NCBI RefSeq assembly: GCF_000312365.2
Contig: NZ_HG003685.1
Span: 288,502 to 352,501, forward strand
DNA length: 64,000 nt
From: Anaerococcus provencensis
GTDB lineage: Bacteria; Bacillota; Clostridia; Tissierellales; Peptoniphilaceae
Direction: 5' to 3'
Below are positions 24,276 to 32,972 of this stretch, piece by piece. Both the position numbers and the translations under genes were made by a program. The notes under the pieces are model-generated. The model saw only the letters and a list, made by a program, of their open reading frames with translations, did no database searches and was not told the DNA's origin. Position 1 is the first letter of the stretch; each line of letters opens with the position of its first letter.

Positions 24276-24761
24276 TTATAATTCTTCTATATGGTATTCA
24301 TACCCTATATCATCTAGGTATCTTAATAAGTCTTGAGTGCTTATAAATATTGTCTTTTCGTTTGTATTTGGGTGAAAGCTCATTTTTTCTTCATCCATAA
24401 TTTCCTTATCAAAGTAAACTGTTATGTCGTGGTCTTCGTTGTTTAGAAGTCCAAATGGAGATACAACTCCTGCTGGAAGCCCCATCTTTTCCATCAAAGA
24501 GTTTTCTGATGCCATTTTTACCTTCTTGCCTACTATTTCTTTGAATAAGTCCATATCCATGCGTTTTGTATCATCCATTATAACCAAGTAAAATTCTCTT
24601 TTCTTCCTGTCGGTCAAAAACATGGTCTTGGTACGAACACCCTCGATTCCCTCGATAAATTCATCTGCTTGTTCAGTTGTAAGTGCAGGTGGATGTTCTA
24701 CAAGTTCGTACTTGATTCCAAGTTCGTTTAGTTTGTCTGCTACTTTTTGATATAAGTCCAT
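24276..24761 (-). CDS. prolyl-tRNA editing (YbaK/PrdX) domain protein
   Basis: A 161-residue stand-alone editing domain of the YbaK/ProX type. The conserved Lys is in GVRTKTMFLTDRKKREFYLVIM, and GLPAGVVSPFGLLN is the characteristic GxxxGxVSPFGL loop. The family deacylates mischarged tRNAs such as Ala-tRNA(Pro). Two ATG codons are in tandem; the second (24761) is better spaced from AGGAGG. The gene overlaps the folA stop. In anaerobic cocci PrdX-type proteins may also be linked to proline reduction, but no prd genes are here. Confidence 0.85.
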   Translation of the reverse strand: MDLYQKVADKLNELGIKYELVEHPPALTTEQADEFIEGIEGVRTKTMFLTDRKKREFYLVIMDDTKRMDMDLFKEIVGKKVKMASENSLMEKMGLPAGVVSPFGLLNNEDHDITVYFDKEIMDEEKMSFHPNTNEKTIFISTQDLLRYLDDIGYEYHIEEL

Positions 24762-25234
24762 CATTTCCTCCTATAATTTACATATTTAAATTTGATTTTA
24801 TTTTCTTCAAGAATTTCGGATTCGTTTGTAATTTCAAAATCATCGTCAAGATCAAAATTGTGAAGGTAAGTGTCGGCATCTTTTTGGTCAAAAATTTTTG
24901 TTATGATTGCCTCATTGCAATAGGGCAAAAACAAATCTACTATCTGGCTGCCACCTATTACATAAGCTTCATTGTCCCCTACATAAGCTAATATATCATC
25001 AACACTATGGAAAACCAAGGCATCATCTAGCTTATAATCTTTATTTCTAGTTAAGACTACATTATCTCTATTTGCCAAAGCTTTTCCTATAGACTCATAG
25101 GTACTCCTACCCATGATTACAATATTTCCAATTGTGAAGTCCTTAAAATGTTTTAGGTCTTTTTTTATATGAAAAAGCATTTCATTATCTTTGCCGATGC
25201 CCCAATTTTGGTCAACAGCTAGTATTATTTTCAT
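24761..25234 (-). CDS. folA: dihydrofolate reductase
   Basis: A 157-residue DHFR. IILAVDQNWGIGKDNEMLFHIKKDLKHFK contains the Met20-loop WGIG and the acidic-site Asp within KKDLKHFK. GNIVIMGRSTYES carries the NADPH-binding segment, and EAYVIGGSQIVDLFLP the GG loop. It reduces dihydrofolate with NADPH. The start at 25234 follows GGGAGGTGAG; an in-frame codon ten residues upstream has no site. thyA is not adjacent. It is the first gene of the three-gene minus operon. Confidence 0.95.
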   Translation of the reverse strand: MKIILAVDQNWGIGKDNEMLFHIKKDLKHFKDFTIGNIVIMGRSTYESIGKALANRDNVVLTRNKDYKLDDALVFHSVDDILAYVGDNEAYVIGGSQIVDLFLPYCNEAIITKIFDQKDADTYLHNFDLDDDFEITNESEILEENKIKFKYVNYRRK

Positions 25235-25298
25235 GCTCACCTCCCATAGATTACATACATACATTAAACCATTTTAGGTAAAGGTTACCATCTTTATA

Positions 25299-25327
25299 TT
25301 GACAATAAATTAATTAAGTTATATCAT
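25299..25327 (+). promoter_or_regulatory. promoter of the mgl-type operon
   Basis: TTGACA (25299-25304), 17-bp spacer, TATCAT (25322-25327). The leader that follows (about 90 nt) holds two small inverted repeats: GAAGCA/TGCTTC (25338-25366) and AAGCACT/AGTGCTT (25372-25397). Confidence 0.6.
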
Positions 25328-25423
25328 ATGTACTAAAGAAGCAAATGTTTTCATTATTTATGCTTCAAATAAAGCACTTTCCTATACTTTAGTGCTTATA
25401 TTAATATTCAACAGGAGGGTTTT

Positions 25424-26560
25424 ATGAATATTAAAAAATTTGCAAACTTTGCCTTAGTTATGGCTTTATCATTAGGTCTAACTGCTTGTGGTGGTAATTC
25501 AAACGAAGCACCAGCAGATGATAACAAGGCAGCTACAGAAGCTCCAGCTGAAGAAAACACAGAAGAATCTAAAGAAGATTCAACAGAAGCTGAAGCACCA
25601 GCAGAAGAAGAAAATAAAGAAGAAGCTACAAATGGCGAAACTAAAAAAATCGCAGTTTTACTTTACAATGGTTCTGATACATATATCGCATCAGTTCGCC
25701 AACAATTAGAAAAGCTTGATGAAGCTGACGATTCTATCGAATTTGTTTTCCAAGATGGTCAAAAAAACCAAGGTACACAAACTGACCAAATCAACAACGT
25801 AGTAGCTCAAGGTGTTGATGGTATTATGCTAAACATAGTAGATATTTCTGCCGCATCAACAGCTATGGAAACTATTAAGGCTGCTGGAATTCCAACCATA
25901 TTCTTTAACAGAGATATGACTGAATCTCTAACAGAAGAAGACCTAGACAATTTCTTCTTTGTAGGAACAAATGCTCCAGAAGCAGGCGTTATGCAAGGTG
26001 AAATCCTTACAGAATTGTGGAATGCTGGCGACATGGATAGAAATGGCAATGGCAAACTTGATTACGTTATGCTAAATGGTGGTCTTGATAACCCAGAAGC
26101 TCAAGCTCGTACAGAATATTCTGTAAAAACTCTTGAAGAAAATGGCATCGAAGTAAACGAAGTTGCTTTCCAAGATGCTCAATGGAATACAAACCAAGCA
26201 AAAACAGCTATGGATACATGGCTACAAACAGATAAAGACGACATAGATGCAGTTATAGCTAATAACGACGAAATGGCTATAGGTGCTATATCAGCTCTAC
26301 AAGCTGTTGGTATGAACACAGGTTCTGCTGACGATAACATCGTAGTAGTAGGTGTTGATGCTACAGACCCTGCAATAGCTGAAATCGACAAGGGAACAAT
26401 GTCTGGTACTGTTAAACAAGACGCTGAAGGTATGGCAAAAGCTCTAGTAGATACTATTAAAAACAAATTAAATGGTGGAAACTTCAAAGATACTGAAGGA
26501 TACGATCTAGGTGAAGATGGCAAATCTTTCAGAATTAAATATCAAAAATATACTAAATAG
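25424..26560 (+). CDS. mglB: galactose/methyl-galactoside-type sugar-binding lipoprotein
   Basis: A 378-residue type I periplasmic-binding-fold protein anchored as a lipoprotein: the signal ends in the lipobox LTAC at about residue 22, followed by a long acidic, Glu/Ala/Pro-rich linker to about residue 72. The mature domain (KIAVLLYNGSDTYIASVRQQLE, DGIMLNIVDISAASTAMETIKAAGIPTIFFNRD) is typical of MglB, including the NRD and NNDEMAIGA sugar-contact motifs. It delivers sugar to MglA/MglC. It starts behind AGGAGGG. Galactose or a galactoside is likely given the neighbours, but specificity is inferred. Confidence 0.88.
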   Translation: MNIKKFANFALVMALSLGLTACGGNSNEAPADDNKAATEAPAEENTEESKEDSTEAEAPAEEENKEEATNGETKKIAVLLYNGSDTYIASVRQQLEKLDEADDSIEFVFQDGQKNQGTQTDQINNVVAQGVDGIMLNIVDISAASTAMETIKAAGIPTIFFNRDMTESLTEEDLDNFFFVGTNAPEAGVMQGEILTELWNAGDMDRNGNGKLDYVMLNGGLDNPEAQARTEYSVKTLEENGIEVNEVAFQDAQWNTNQAKTAMDTWLQTDKDDIDAVIANNDEMAIGAISALQAVGMNTGSADDNIVVVGVDATDPAIAEIDKGTMSGTVKQDAEGMAKALVDTIKNKLNGGNFKDTEGYDLGEDGKSFRIKYQKYTK

Positions 26561-26570
26561 TTAACTGGTA

Positions 26571-26605
26571 TTAAGGGGCGGTGGCTTATTAGCGCCAGCC
26601 CCTTA
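26571..26605 (+). promoter_or_regulatory. intercistronic stem-loop between mglB and mglA
   Basis: Arms TAAGGGGCGGTGGC and GCGCCAGCCCCTTA form a strong hairpin without a T-run. This pattern commonly gives extra mRNA stability or partial termination, so that the binding protein outproduces the ATPase and permease. Confidence 0.6.
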
Positions 26606-26623
26606 TATTGTATAGAGGTGTTT

Positions 26624-28120
26624 ATGACCAATTTATTAGAAATGAAATCAATAAACAAATCATTTCCCGGGGTAAAGGCCTTAGATAATGCACAACTAAC
26701 CTTACAAAAAGGCACAGTTCATGCCCTTATGGGCGAAAATGGTGCTGGCAAATCTACCCTTATGAAGTGTTTGTTTGGAATCTATACTCCAGATAGTGGG
26801 GAGATATATATTGATGGCAAAAAAGTTTCCTACAAGGACCCAAAAGATGCTCTAGACTCTGGTGTTGCTATGGTTCACCAGGAGCTAAACCAAGTACCTA
26901 TGCGTTCTGTAGCAGAAAATATTATGCTAGGAAGATTCCCAAACAAGCGTGGTATTATTGATAGCAAAAAGATGAACGATGAGACCAAGGCACTATTTGA
27001 TAAACTTGGCCTAGATTTTGATCCTAAGAAAATCATAGGCAAATACTCAGTTGCAGAAAGACAATTAATAGAAATAGCCAAAGCTGTTTCCTACGATGCC
27101 AAGATTTTAGTATTGGATGAGCCTACAAGTTCTCTGACAGAATCTGAAGTTGAAAAATTATTTGAAATTATTAACAGATTGAGATCAGAGGGAGTAGGTA
27201 TTATTTACATATCCCACAAGATGGAAGAAATCCTTGCGATTTCAGACTATGTTACAGTCATGCGTGATGGCCAATTCATAGCTGAAAATAAGGCCAGTGA
27301 TTTGACCAAAGATGAGATAATAAGGTTAATGGTAGGAAGAAAGCTTGATGCCAAGGACCTAAACCCAGAATCATACGAGAGAGATGAAGTCCTACTAGAA
27401 GTTAAAAACCTTACTGGTAAATACAAACCAACTGTAACTGATGTGTCTTTTGACCTAAAAAAAGGAGAAGTCTTGGGTATAGCTGGCCTTGTTGGATCTA
27501 GGCGTACAGAACTTGTTGAGACTATTTTCGGTCTTAGACAAAAAGAATCTGGAGAAATCTATGTTTCTGGCAAGAAGGTAGAAAATAGAAATCCTGAAGA
27601 AGCCATCAAAAATGGTTTTGCCCTAGTTACAGAAGAGCGTAGGGCTACAGGAATCTTCCCATATGCCAGCATAAGATTTAATTCAACTATTGCAAACTTG
27701 CGCGAATATGCCAAAAAAGGCTTTGTAAATGAAAAAGCTTTAAAGGACAGTACTACAAAAGTTATAGACTCAATGAGTGTAAAAACTCCAAGTCAACATA
27801 CCAAAATCATGAACTTATCTGGTGGTAACCAACAAAAAGTAATCATTGGCCGCTGGCTTTTGACAGATCCTGACATACTTTTACTAGATGAGCCAACCCG
27901 TGGTATAGATGTCGGCGCAAAGTATGAGATTTATAAGCTAATCCAAGATCTTGCAACAACTGGTAAATCTGTAATATTCATATCATCTGAAATGGCAGAA
28001 TTGCAAATGATTTGTAATAGAATCATGGTAATGAGCAATGGACGTGTTGCAGGAATTGAAGAAAACAACAAAGACTTGAATCAAGAAAAGATCATGGCCC
28101 TACAAGCCATGTATGTATAG
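26624..28120 (+). CDS. mglA: sugar ABC transporter ATP-binding protein (MglA/RbsA type)
   Basis: A 498-residue double ATPase. The first half has a full Walker A GENGAGKST near residue 36 and Walker B ILVLDEPTSSL near 160. The second half has a degenerate P-loop GLVGSRRTE near 285 but an intact signature LSGGNQQKV near 400 and LLDEPTRGIDVG. This asymmetric pattern is normal for MglA/RbsA. The ATG at 26624 is preferred over a GTG two codons earlier because of its spacing from AGAGGTG. It energises uptake with MglB and MglC. Confidence 0.92.
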   Translation: MTNLLEMKSINKSFPGVKALDNAQLTLQKGTVHALMGENGAGKSTLMKCLFGIYTPDSGEIYIDGKKVSYKDPKDALDSGVAMVHQELNQVPMRSVAENIMLGRFPNKRGIIDSKKMNDETKALFDKLGLDFDPKKIIGKYSVAERQLIEIAKAVSYDAKILVLDEPTSSLTESEVEKLFEIINRLRSEGVGIIYISHKMEEILAISDYVTVMRDGQFIAENKASDLTKDEIIRLMVGRKLDAKDLNPESYERDEVLLEVKNLTGKYKPTVTDVSFDLKKGEVLGIAGLVGSRRTELVETIFGLRQKESGEIYVSGKKVENRNPEEAIKNGFALVTEERRATGIFPYASIRFNSTIANLREYAKKGFVNEKALKDSTTKVIDSMSVKTPSQHTKIMNLSGGNQQKVIIGRWLLTDPDILLLDEPTRGIDVGAKYEIYKLIQDLATTGKSVIFISSEMAELQMICNRIMVMSNGRVAGIEENNKDLNQEKIMALQAMYV

Positions 28121-28128
28121 GTGGTAAA

Positions 28129-29160
28129 ATGGAAACTACAGAAAAGAAAAAATTTGATTTTAAAGAATTTATTTTAAACAATGCCTTGATTATCATAATC
28201 CTGGCTTTGATTGTTGGGATAATCATAGTAGACCCAACCTTTATAACAAATCCAAGAAATATTATCAATATATTATCACAAACAGCTACAAGATTGTTTA
28301 TAGCTCTTGGTACTGGTGGTCTATTAATCCTTGCGGGAACTGACCTTTCAGCTGGTAGGATAGTAGGTTTCACAGCAGCTATTGCAGGAGCCTTGCTACA
28401 ATCATCTGACTTCCCACAAAAGTTTTTCCCAAATATCCAAGGAGCTAATATAATCTTTGGATTGCTTGCAGCTATAGTTATTGGCGCTATTTGCGGGGCC
28501 CTAAACGGCTTTGGTGTAGCTTATCTAAAACTACACGCCTTTATAGCATCCCTTGGTGTCCAACTTGCAATCTTTGGTATTTTGCAATTATTTATAGCAG
28601 CTAACCCTTATGGACCACAACCAATTGGTGGTTTTGACGAAAAATACGCCAACCTTGTAAGAGGTGGATTTAAAATTCCTGGAACTGACCTTATTTTCCC
28701 ATATTTGATAATATATGCAGCAATAGCGTCTGTCATCATGTGGTTTATTTGGAATAAAACTGTTTTGGGCAAAAATATGTTTGCCGTAGGTGGCAACCCA
28801 GAAGCTGCAGAAGTTTCTGGTATCAACGTTACAAAAACAATAATGATAGTCTTCATAATATCTGGTATTATGTATGGTTTGTCAGGATTTTTGGAAGGTC
28901 CTAGACTAGGATCTGTTACAACAACTACAGGAGAGGGCTATGACCTAGACGCCATAGAAGCCTGCCTAATAGGTGGAGTATCATTCTCCGGAGGTATAGG
29001 AACAATACCTGGTATAGTCCTAGGTTCTATAATCCTTCAGGTTATAAACTACGGTTTGCTATACATCGGCCTAAACTCCTATGTACAAATCATCATAAAA
29101 GGACTTTTGATTATACTAACAGTAGCACTTGATACAAGAAAGAGAATCAAGAAAAAATAA
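28129..29160 (+). CDS. mglC: sugar ABC transporter permease (MglC type)
   Basis: A 343-residue permease of the RbsC/MglC family with about ten membrane segments. The cytoplasmic EAA-like region reads AVGGNPEAAEVSGINV near residue 225. LAGTDLSAGRIVGF near 68 and GGVSFSGGIGTIPG near 285 are family hallmarks. MglC proteins are about 335 residues, so the length fits. It begins 8 nt after mglA and ends at a hairpin terminator. Confidence 0.92.
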   Translation: METTEKKKFDFKEFILNNALIIIILALIVGIIIVDPTFITNPRNIINILSQTATRLFIALGTGGLLILAGTDLSAGRIVGFTAAIAGALLQSSDFPQKFFPNIQGANIIFGLLAAIVIGAICGALNGFGVAYLKLHAFIASLGVQLAIFGILQLFIAANPYGPQPIGGFDEKYANLVRGGFKIPGTDLIFPYLIIYAAIASVIMWFIWNKTVLGKNMFAVGGNPEAAEVSGINVTKTIMIVFIISGIMYGLSGFLEGPRLGSVTTTTGEGYDLDAIEACLIGGVSFSGGIGTIPGIVLGSIILQVINYGLLYIGLNSYVQIIIKGLLIILTVALDTRKRIKKK

Positions 29161-29171
29161 AAGTAGAAAAT

Positions 29172-29196
29172 GGCAGTATCTAGGCTGCCTTTTTTC
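29172..29196 (+). terminator. rho-independent terminator
   Basis: Stem GGCAG / CTGCC followed by TTTTTTCTT after mglC. It may only partly separate mglBAC from the fucosidase gene. Confidence 0.65.
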
Positions 29197-29232
29197 TTGG
29201 CAATAAGGGTAAATTCTTAACAAGGAGGAGAT

Positions 29233-30555
29233 ATGACAAACTCACTTGAACAAATAAACAAGAGAACTCAGTGGTTTAGAGATGCCCGTTTTGGTATGTT
29301 TATCCATTGGGGAATCTATGCCATCCCGGCCAGGGGAGAATGGGTTAGAAGTTTTGACAAAATAGAATTAGATGACTACTTAAAATATATGGACCAATTT
29401 GATCCGATAGACTATGATCCGAAGGCTTGGGCCAAGGCAGCCAAAAAGGCTGGTATGAAATACATGGTTCTTACAGCCAAACATCACGATGGATTTTGTC
29501 TCTTTGACAGCAAGTATACAGAATACAAGGCTACGAACACAAAAGCTGGAAGAGATCTGGTCAAAGAATATGTAGAGGCAGTAAGGGCTGAAGGTCTTGG
29601 AGTTGGCTTATACTTTTCCTTGATTGACTGGAGCCACAAGGACTTTCCCAAATATAATGACATCCACAGCCCCCACTATAGGGACGAAAGATTTAAGGAT
29701 GAGAAAATTGATTGGGACAATTATAAGAAATTTCTCCACAATCAAATCGAAGAGATAGTCACAAACTATGGCGAGTTAGATATATTCTGGTTTGACTTCT
29801 CCTACGAAGATATGTACGGAGACAAATGGGGAGCCAAGGAAATTGTGGAAATGGTTAGAAAATATCAGCCAGACGTGATAATGGACAACAGGCTAGAAAC
29901 TTCTGGTGAAGGCTTTGGTTCAATAGTAACAGAAAATCCTAGTCCATATTCTGGTGACTTTGTAAGCCCTGAGCAAATACTTCCATATGAGGGAATCAAA
30001 AACGACAATGGCGAAGATGTTCCTTGGGAACTTTGCCTAACTATGAACAATAATTGGGGCTACAATGCCAATGACAAAGAATTTAAATCCTCCAAATTAT
30101 TAATCAGAAAACTTGTAGAATGCGTCAGCAAAAATGGCAATATGCTTGTAAATGTTGGACCAACTGCAAGAGGATATATGCCTAGACAAAGCTTGGAAAT
30201 TTTAGAAGACTTTGGCAGGTGGTTTGACAAGAACTCTGAGTCTATCTACGGCTGTGGCAGGGCAAAAGATTTGCCAAAACCAGACTGGGGATATTACACC
30301 CAAAAAGACAATATAATCTACGCCCACATATTTGAAGCTCCAATAGGACCTTTGCCACTAATTGGCCTAGATAAGGATGAAATAGATTATATGACCTACC
30401 TCCACGATGGATCTGAAGTGACTGTTTCAAACTCTTGGGTAATAAAAGCATATGACAAGCTGACCTTTGCCCAAATATATCCAGGCTCCAGCACATGCCA
30501 ATTGCCTGATGACACAGATACGGTAATTAAGATAGTATTAAAAAATAAAAAATGA
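29233..30555 (+). CDS. alpha-L-fucosidase, GH29
   Basis: A 440-residue GH29 enzyme. RFGMFIHWGIYAIPARGEW is the family's opening strand and KYMVLTAKHHDGFCLF carries the conserved substrate-binding His pair. LDIFWFDFSYED near residue 185 holds the nucleophile Asp of WFD. NGNMLVNVGPTARG closes the barrel. There is no signal peptide, so it should act inside the cell on imported fucosylated oligosaccharides. It begins about 70 nt after the mgl terminator with AAGGAGG, and the sugar kinase follows after 16 nt. The linkage preference cannot be read. Confidence 0.9.
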   Translation: MTNSLEQINKRTQWFRDARFGMFIHWGIYAIPARGEWVRSFDKIELDDYLKYMDQFDPIDYDPKAWAKAAKKAGMKYMVLTAKHHDGFCLFDSKYTEYKATNTKAGRDLVKEYVEAVRAEGLGVGLYFSLIDWSHKDFPKYNDIHSPHYRDERFKDEKIDWDNYKKFLHNQIEEIVTNYGELDIFWFDFSYEDMYGDKWGAKEIVEMVRKYQPDVIMDNRLETSGEGFGSIVTENPSPYSGDFVSPEQILPYEGIKNDNGEDVPWELCLTMNNNWGYNANDKEFKSSKLLIRKLVECVSKNGNMLVNVGPTARGYMPRQSLEILEDFGRWFDKNSESIYGCGRAKDLPKPDWGYYTQKDNIIYAHIFEAPIGPLPLIGLDKDEIDYMTYLHDGSEVTVSNSWVIKAYDKLTFAQIYPGSSTCQLPDDTDTVIKIVLKNKK

Positions 30556-30571
30556 TATAGAAAGGAAAATT

Positions 30572-31492
30572 ATGACAGAAGGAAAATTTTTAGGTATAGA
30601 TGGTGGCGGAACAAAAACTGCCTTTTTACTAGATGTAAATGGACAAAGATACGAAGATAAGCAGATCACAATCCATCCAAAACAAGTAAGCAAGCAAGAG
30701 TATTTTGACATAATAGAACTTGGTATAGGTGATGTTTGTAAGCAAGCGGGTATCAATCCATCAGAGATTGACTATACTTTTGTGGCAGCTCCAGGATATG
30801 GCCAATACCCAGACACAGAAGAGTATATCCACGAGGGAATCAGAAGAGTCCTTGGCAATGACAAGTTTACAGTAGAAAATGACTGCGTCAATGGTTGGGC
30901 AGGATCGCTCAATGCTAAGCCTGGCATAAATATAGTAATTGGAACAGGTGCCATAGGCTATGGTCGCGACCAAGCGGGCAATTCTATGAGATGTTCTGGC
31001 TGGGGACCATTCTTGGGAGATGAAGCAAGTGGCTATTGGATCGGCCTAAAATTACTAAACTTATTTACAAAAATGAGCGATGGTAGAATAGAGAAGACCA
31101 AAATCTATGACATGGTAAAAGAAAAACTTGCCATGGAAGATGACTTTGAAATATTTGACATTACAGACAATATGAGACGCGATGAGATAGCAGCCCTATC
31201 CCGCATCCTCCACCAAGCCCTAAACGAGAATGACCCATACGCCCTTGATATCCTAGACCAAGTGACAGACGAGATTGCCTTGGTCATAGATGCTATCACA
31301 AAGAACTTAAACTTTGATGGAGTAGTTGATGTATCATTTTCTGGTGGAGTGACAAATATAGGGGAAGCGCTTTACGAAGAGATAAAAACAAAAATCAAAT
31401 CCAATGTGAACATAGTAAAACCATACACAAGCCCAGTAGATGGATCTGTGATTTTAGCTAGGGAAATTTACTCTGGGAACTTGAAATTTTAG
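30572..31492 (+). CDS. BadF/BadG-type sugar kinase (N-acetylglucosamine kinase-like)
   Basis: A 306-residue actin-fold ATPase. LGIDGGGTKTAFLLDVNG is the phosphate-1 motif and VIGTGAIGYGRD the second; GWGPFLGDEASGYWIG matches eukaryotic-type GlcNAc kinases (BcrAD_BadFG family). VVDVSFSGGVTNIG is the adenosine motif. It probably phosphorylates an amino sugar, GlcNAc or GalNAc, freed inside the cell. NagA and AgaS encoded nearby could use the product. The gene is 16 nt after the fucosidase and ends at a clear hairpin. Confidence 0.8.
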   Translation: MTEGKFLGIDGGGTKTAFLLDVNGQRYEDKQITIHPKQVSKQEYFDIIELGIGDVCKQAGINPSEIDYTFVAAPGYGQYPDTEEYIHEGIRRVLGNDKFTVENDCVNGWAGSLNAKPGINIVIGTGAIGYGRDQAGNSMRCSGWGPFLGDEASGYWIGLKLLNLFTKMSDGRIEKTKIYDMVKEKLAMEDDFEIFDITDNMRRDEIAALSRILHQALNENDPYALDILDQVTDEIALVIDAITKNLNFDGVVDVSFSGGVTNIGEALYEEIKTKIKSNVNIVKPYTSPVDGSVILAREIYSGNLKF

Positions 31493-31500
31493 TTATAAAT

Positions 31501-31536
31501 ATAGCTTAGGGATATAATTCTTTAAGCTATTTTTTG
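31501..31536 (+). terminator. rho-independent terminator
   Basis: Perfect stem ATAGCTTA / TAAGCTAT with a T-run, separating the fucosidase-kinase unit from the lac operon. Confidence 0.8.
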
Positions 31537-31558
31537 TAAAGATTTTTAATGTTTTTTA

Positions 31559-31624
31559 TTGACTTTAGGTGTTTAGCCTAATATAATGTAAACAAATAAG
31601 AAAGAAAACAAACATTTATAAACA
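31559..31624 (+). promoter_or_regulatory. lac operon promoter with candidate LacR operator boxes
   Basis: TTGACT (31559-31564), 17-bp spacer, TATAAT (31582-31587). The spacer is exactly filled by an inverted repeat TTAGG-N7-CCTAA (31565-31581) whose centre contains TGTTTA. Downstream lie four AAACA boxes (31590, 31606, 31610 and 31620), the reverse complement of the TGTTT unit typical of DeoR/LacR operators. Confidence 0.6.
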
Positions 31625-31638
31625 AAGAGGAGGAAGAT

Positions 31639-32091
31639 TTGAAAGTATATATTTCTTCAGACAAAGATGGATTAATGCTAAAAGAAAGCTTAATCGAAGA
31701 AGTAAAAAATCTTGGATACGAAATCGAAGATTTGACAGAAGAAGGTTTTGACTTTGTTGACAGTGCTAAGGCTGTATGTCAAAAACTACTAGAAGTAGAC
31801 GGCATGCTAACAAGTGGATCAGACGATGCATCAGTAGGAATCTTAATCGACAAGTACGGTGCAGGCTCATATATGGCTGCCAGCAAACACAAGGGAATGA
31901 TTGCAGCAGAAGTGAGCGAAGAGAGAAGCTCACTTATGACCAAACGCCACAACGGAGCAAGAATTCTTTGTCTAGGATCAGGCATTGTAGGCGAGGAACT
32001 TGCAAAATCATGTGTCAGAGATTTCTTAAGCCATGGCTATGATGGTGGACGCCACCAAATTAGAATAGACATGCTTAACAAAATGCTATAG
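31639..32091 (+). CDS. lacA: galactose-6-phosphate isomerase subunit LacA
   Basis: A 150-residue RpiB/LacA-fold protein, slightly longer than the usual 142. [20 protein letters not shown] and the C-terminal [17 protein letters not shown] match LacA. LacA lacks the catalytic Cys loop that LacB supplies, and here too the CGTG motif is absent ([10 protein letters not shown]). With LacB it converts galactose-6-P to tagatose-6-P. The start is a TTG behind a strong GAGGAGGA. It is the first gene of the operon, 10 nt before lacB. Confidence 0.88.
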   Translation: MKVYISSDKDGLMLKESLIEEVKNLGYEIEDLTEEGFDFVDSAKAVCQKLLEVDGMLTSGSDDASVGILIDKYGAGSYMAASKHKGMIAAEVSEERSSLMTKRHNGARILCLGSGIVGEELAKSCVRDFLSHGYDGGRHQIRIDMLNKML

Positions 32092-32101
32092 GAGGGAAAA
32101 T

Positions 32102-32632
32102 ATGAAAATAGCCTTAGGATGTGACCACATAGTAACACACTTAAAAATGGAAATATCAGACCACCTAAAAGCAAATGGTCACGAAGTAGTAGATGTAGGA
32201 ACATATGACAATACTAGAACCCACTATCCAATGTTCGGCAAAAAAGTTGGAGAGCTAGTAGCAAGCGGCGAATGTGAGCTTGGAGTAGTACTTTGCGGTA
32301 CAGGGGTTGGAATCACAACAGCAGTAAACAAGGCATTTGGAACAAGATGTGCCCTAGTAAGAGACTGTGCGACAGCTGTATATGCCAAAGAAGAGTTAAA
32401 CGCTAACGTTATAGGCGTAGGCGGCATGATAGTAGGAAGAGATTTGGCCTTTGAAATAGTAGATAGATTTATAGCAGCCCAATACAAACAAACAGAAACA
32501 AACAAGAAGCTAATCGACAAGATAATGGCTATAGAAGAAGAACAAGGCGAAGATAAAGAAACTCAATTTTGTAACAACGAATTCTTTGACGAATTCATAG
32601 AAAAATGGGACCGAGGCGAATACCACGACTAA
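32102..32632 (+). CDS. lacB: galactose-6-phosphate isomerase subunit LacB
   Basis: A 176-residue LacB (usual 171). [16 protein letters not shown] at the N-terminus and the catalytic loop [14 protein letters not shown] near residue 65 are diagnostic. [22 protein letters not shown] follows as in the family. It works with LacA in the cytosol. The C-terminus ends in [12 protein letters not shown], as in streptococcal and staphylococcal LacB. Confidence 0.95.
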   Translation: MKIALGCDHIVTHLKMEISDHLKANGHEVVDVGTYDNTRTHYPMFGKKVGELVASGECELGVVLCGTGVGITTAVNKAFGTRCALVRDCATAVYAKEELNANVIGVGGMIVGRDLAFEIVDRFIAAQYKQTETNKKLIDKIMAIEEEQGEDKETQFCNNEFFDEFIEKWDRGEYHD

Positions 32633-32659
32633 AAAATAAAAAAAGAGAGGGATTAGTTT

Positions 32660-32971
32660 ATGGATAAACAAGAAGTAGCAATGATTGGTTTTGAAATTGT
32701 AGCCTATGCAGGTGAAGCAAGATCAACTCTATTACAAGCGCTAAAAGAAGCAAAAAGTGGAAATTTTGAAAATACAGATAGTTTAATAGAAAAAGCAAAC
32801 GAGTCAATTTTAAAAGCGCACAAGGCTCAAACAGAAATGCTTGCCAAAGAAGCAGGTGGCGAAGATATAGAACTAGGTTTTATAATGCTTCACGGCCAAG
32901 ACCACCTTATGACTACAATGCTTTTAAAAGATATCATTGAAAATTTAATAGATATATATAGGGAGAAATAA
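32660..32971 (+). CDS. lacF: lactose-specific PTS enzyme IIA
   Basis: A 103-residue PTS IIA of the lactose/cellobiose class. MLHGQDHLM supplies the phosphorylated His78 and the metal-binding Asp81. The three-helix bundle [11 protein letters not shown].. and [19 protein letters not shown] is complete. It receives phosphate from HPr and passes it to the IIB domain of LacE. It begins behind AGAGAGGG and is separated from lacE by 1 nt. Confidence 0.95.
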   Translation: MDKQEVAMIGFEIVAYAGEARSTLLQALKEAKSGNFENTDSLIEKANESILKAHKAQTEMLAKEAGGEDIELGFIMLHGQDHLMTTMLLKDIIENLIDIYREK

Positions 32972-32972
32972 A

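Noticed and set aside
25299..25423. Catabolite-responsive (cre) site or riboswitch in the mgl leader
   Set aside because: No good match to the cre pattern and no recognisable riboswitch core; only simple hairpins are visible.
31776..32042. Alternative frame within lacA
   Set aside because: It overlaps a well-conserved gene completely and its composition (Arg/Cys-rich) is typical of a shadow frame.
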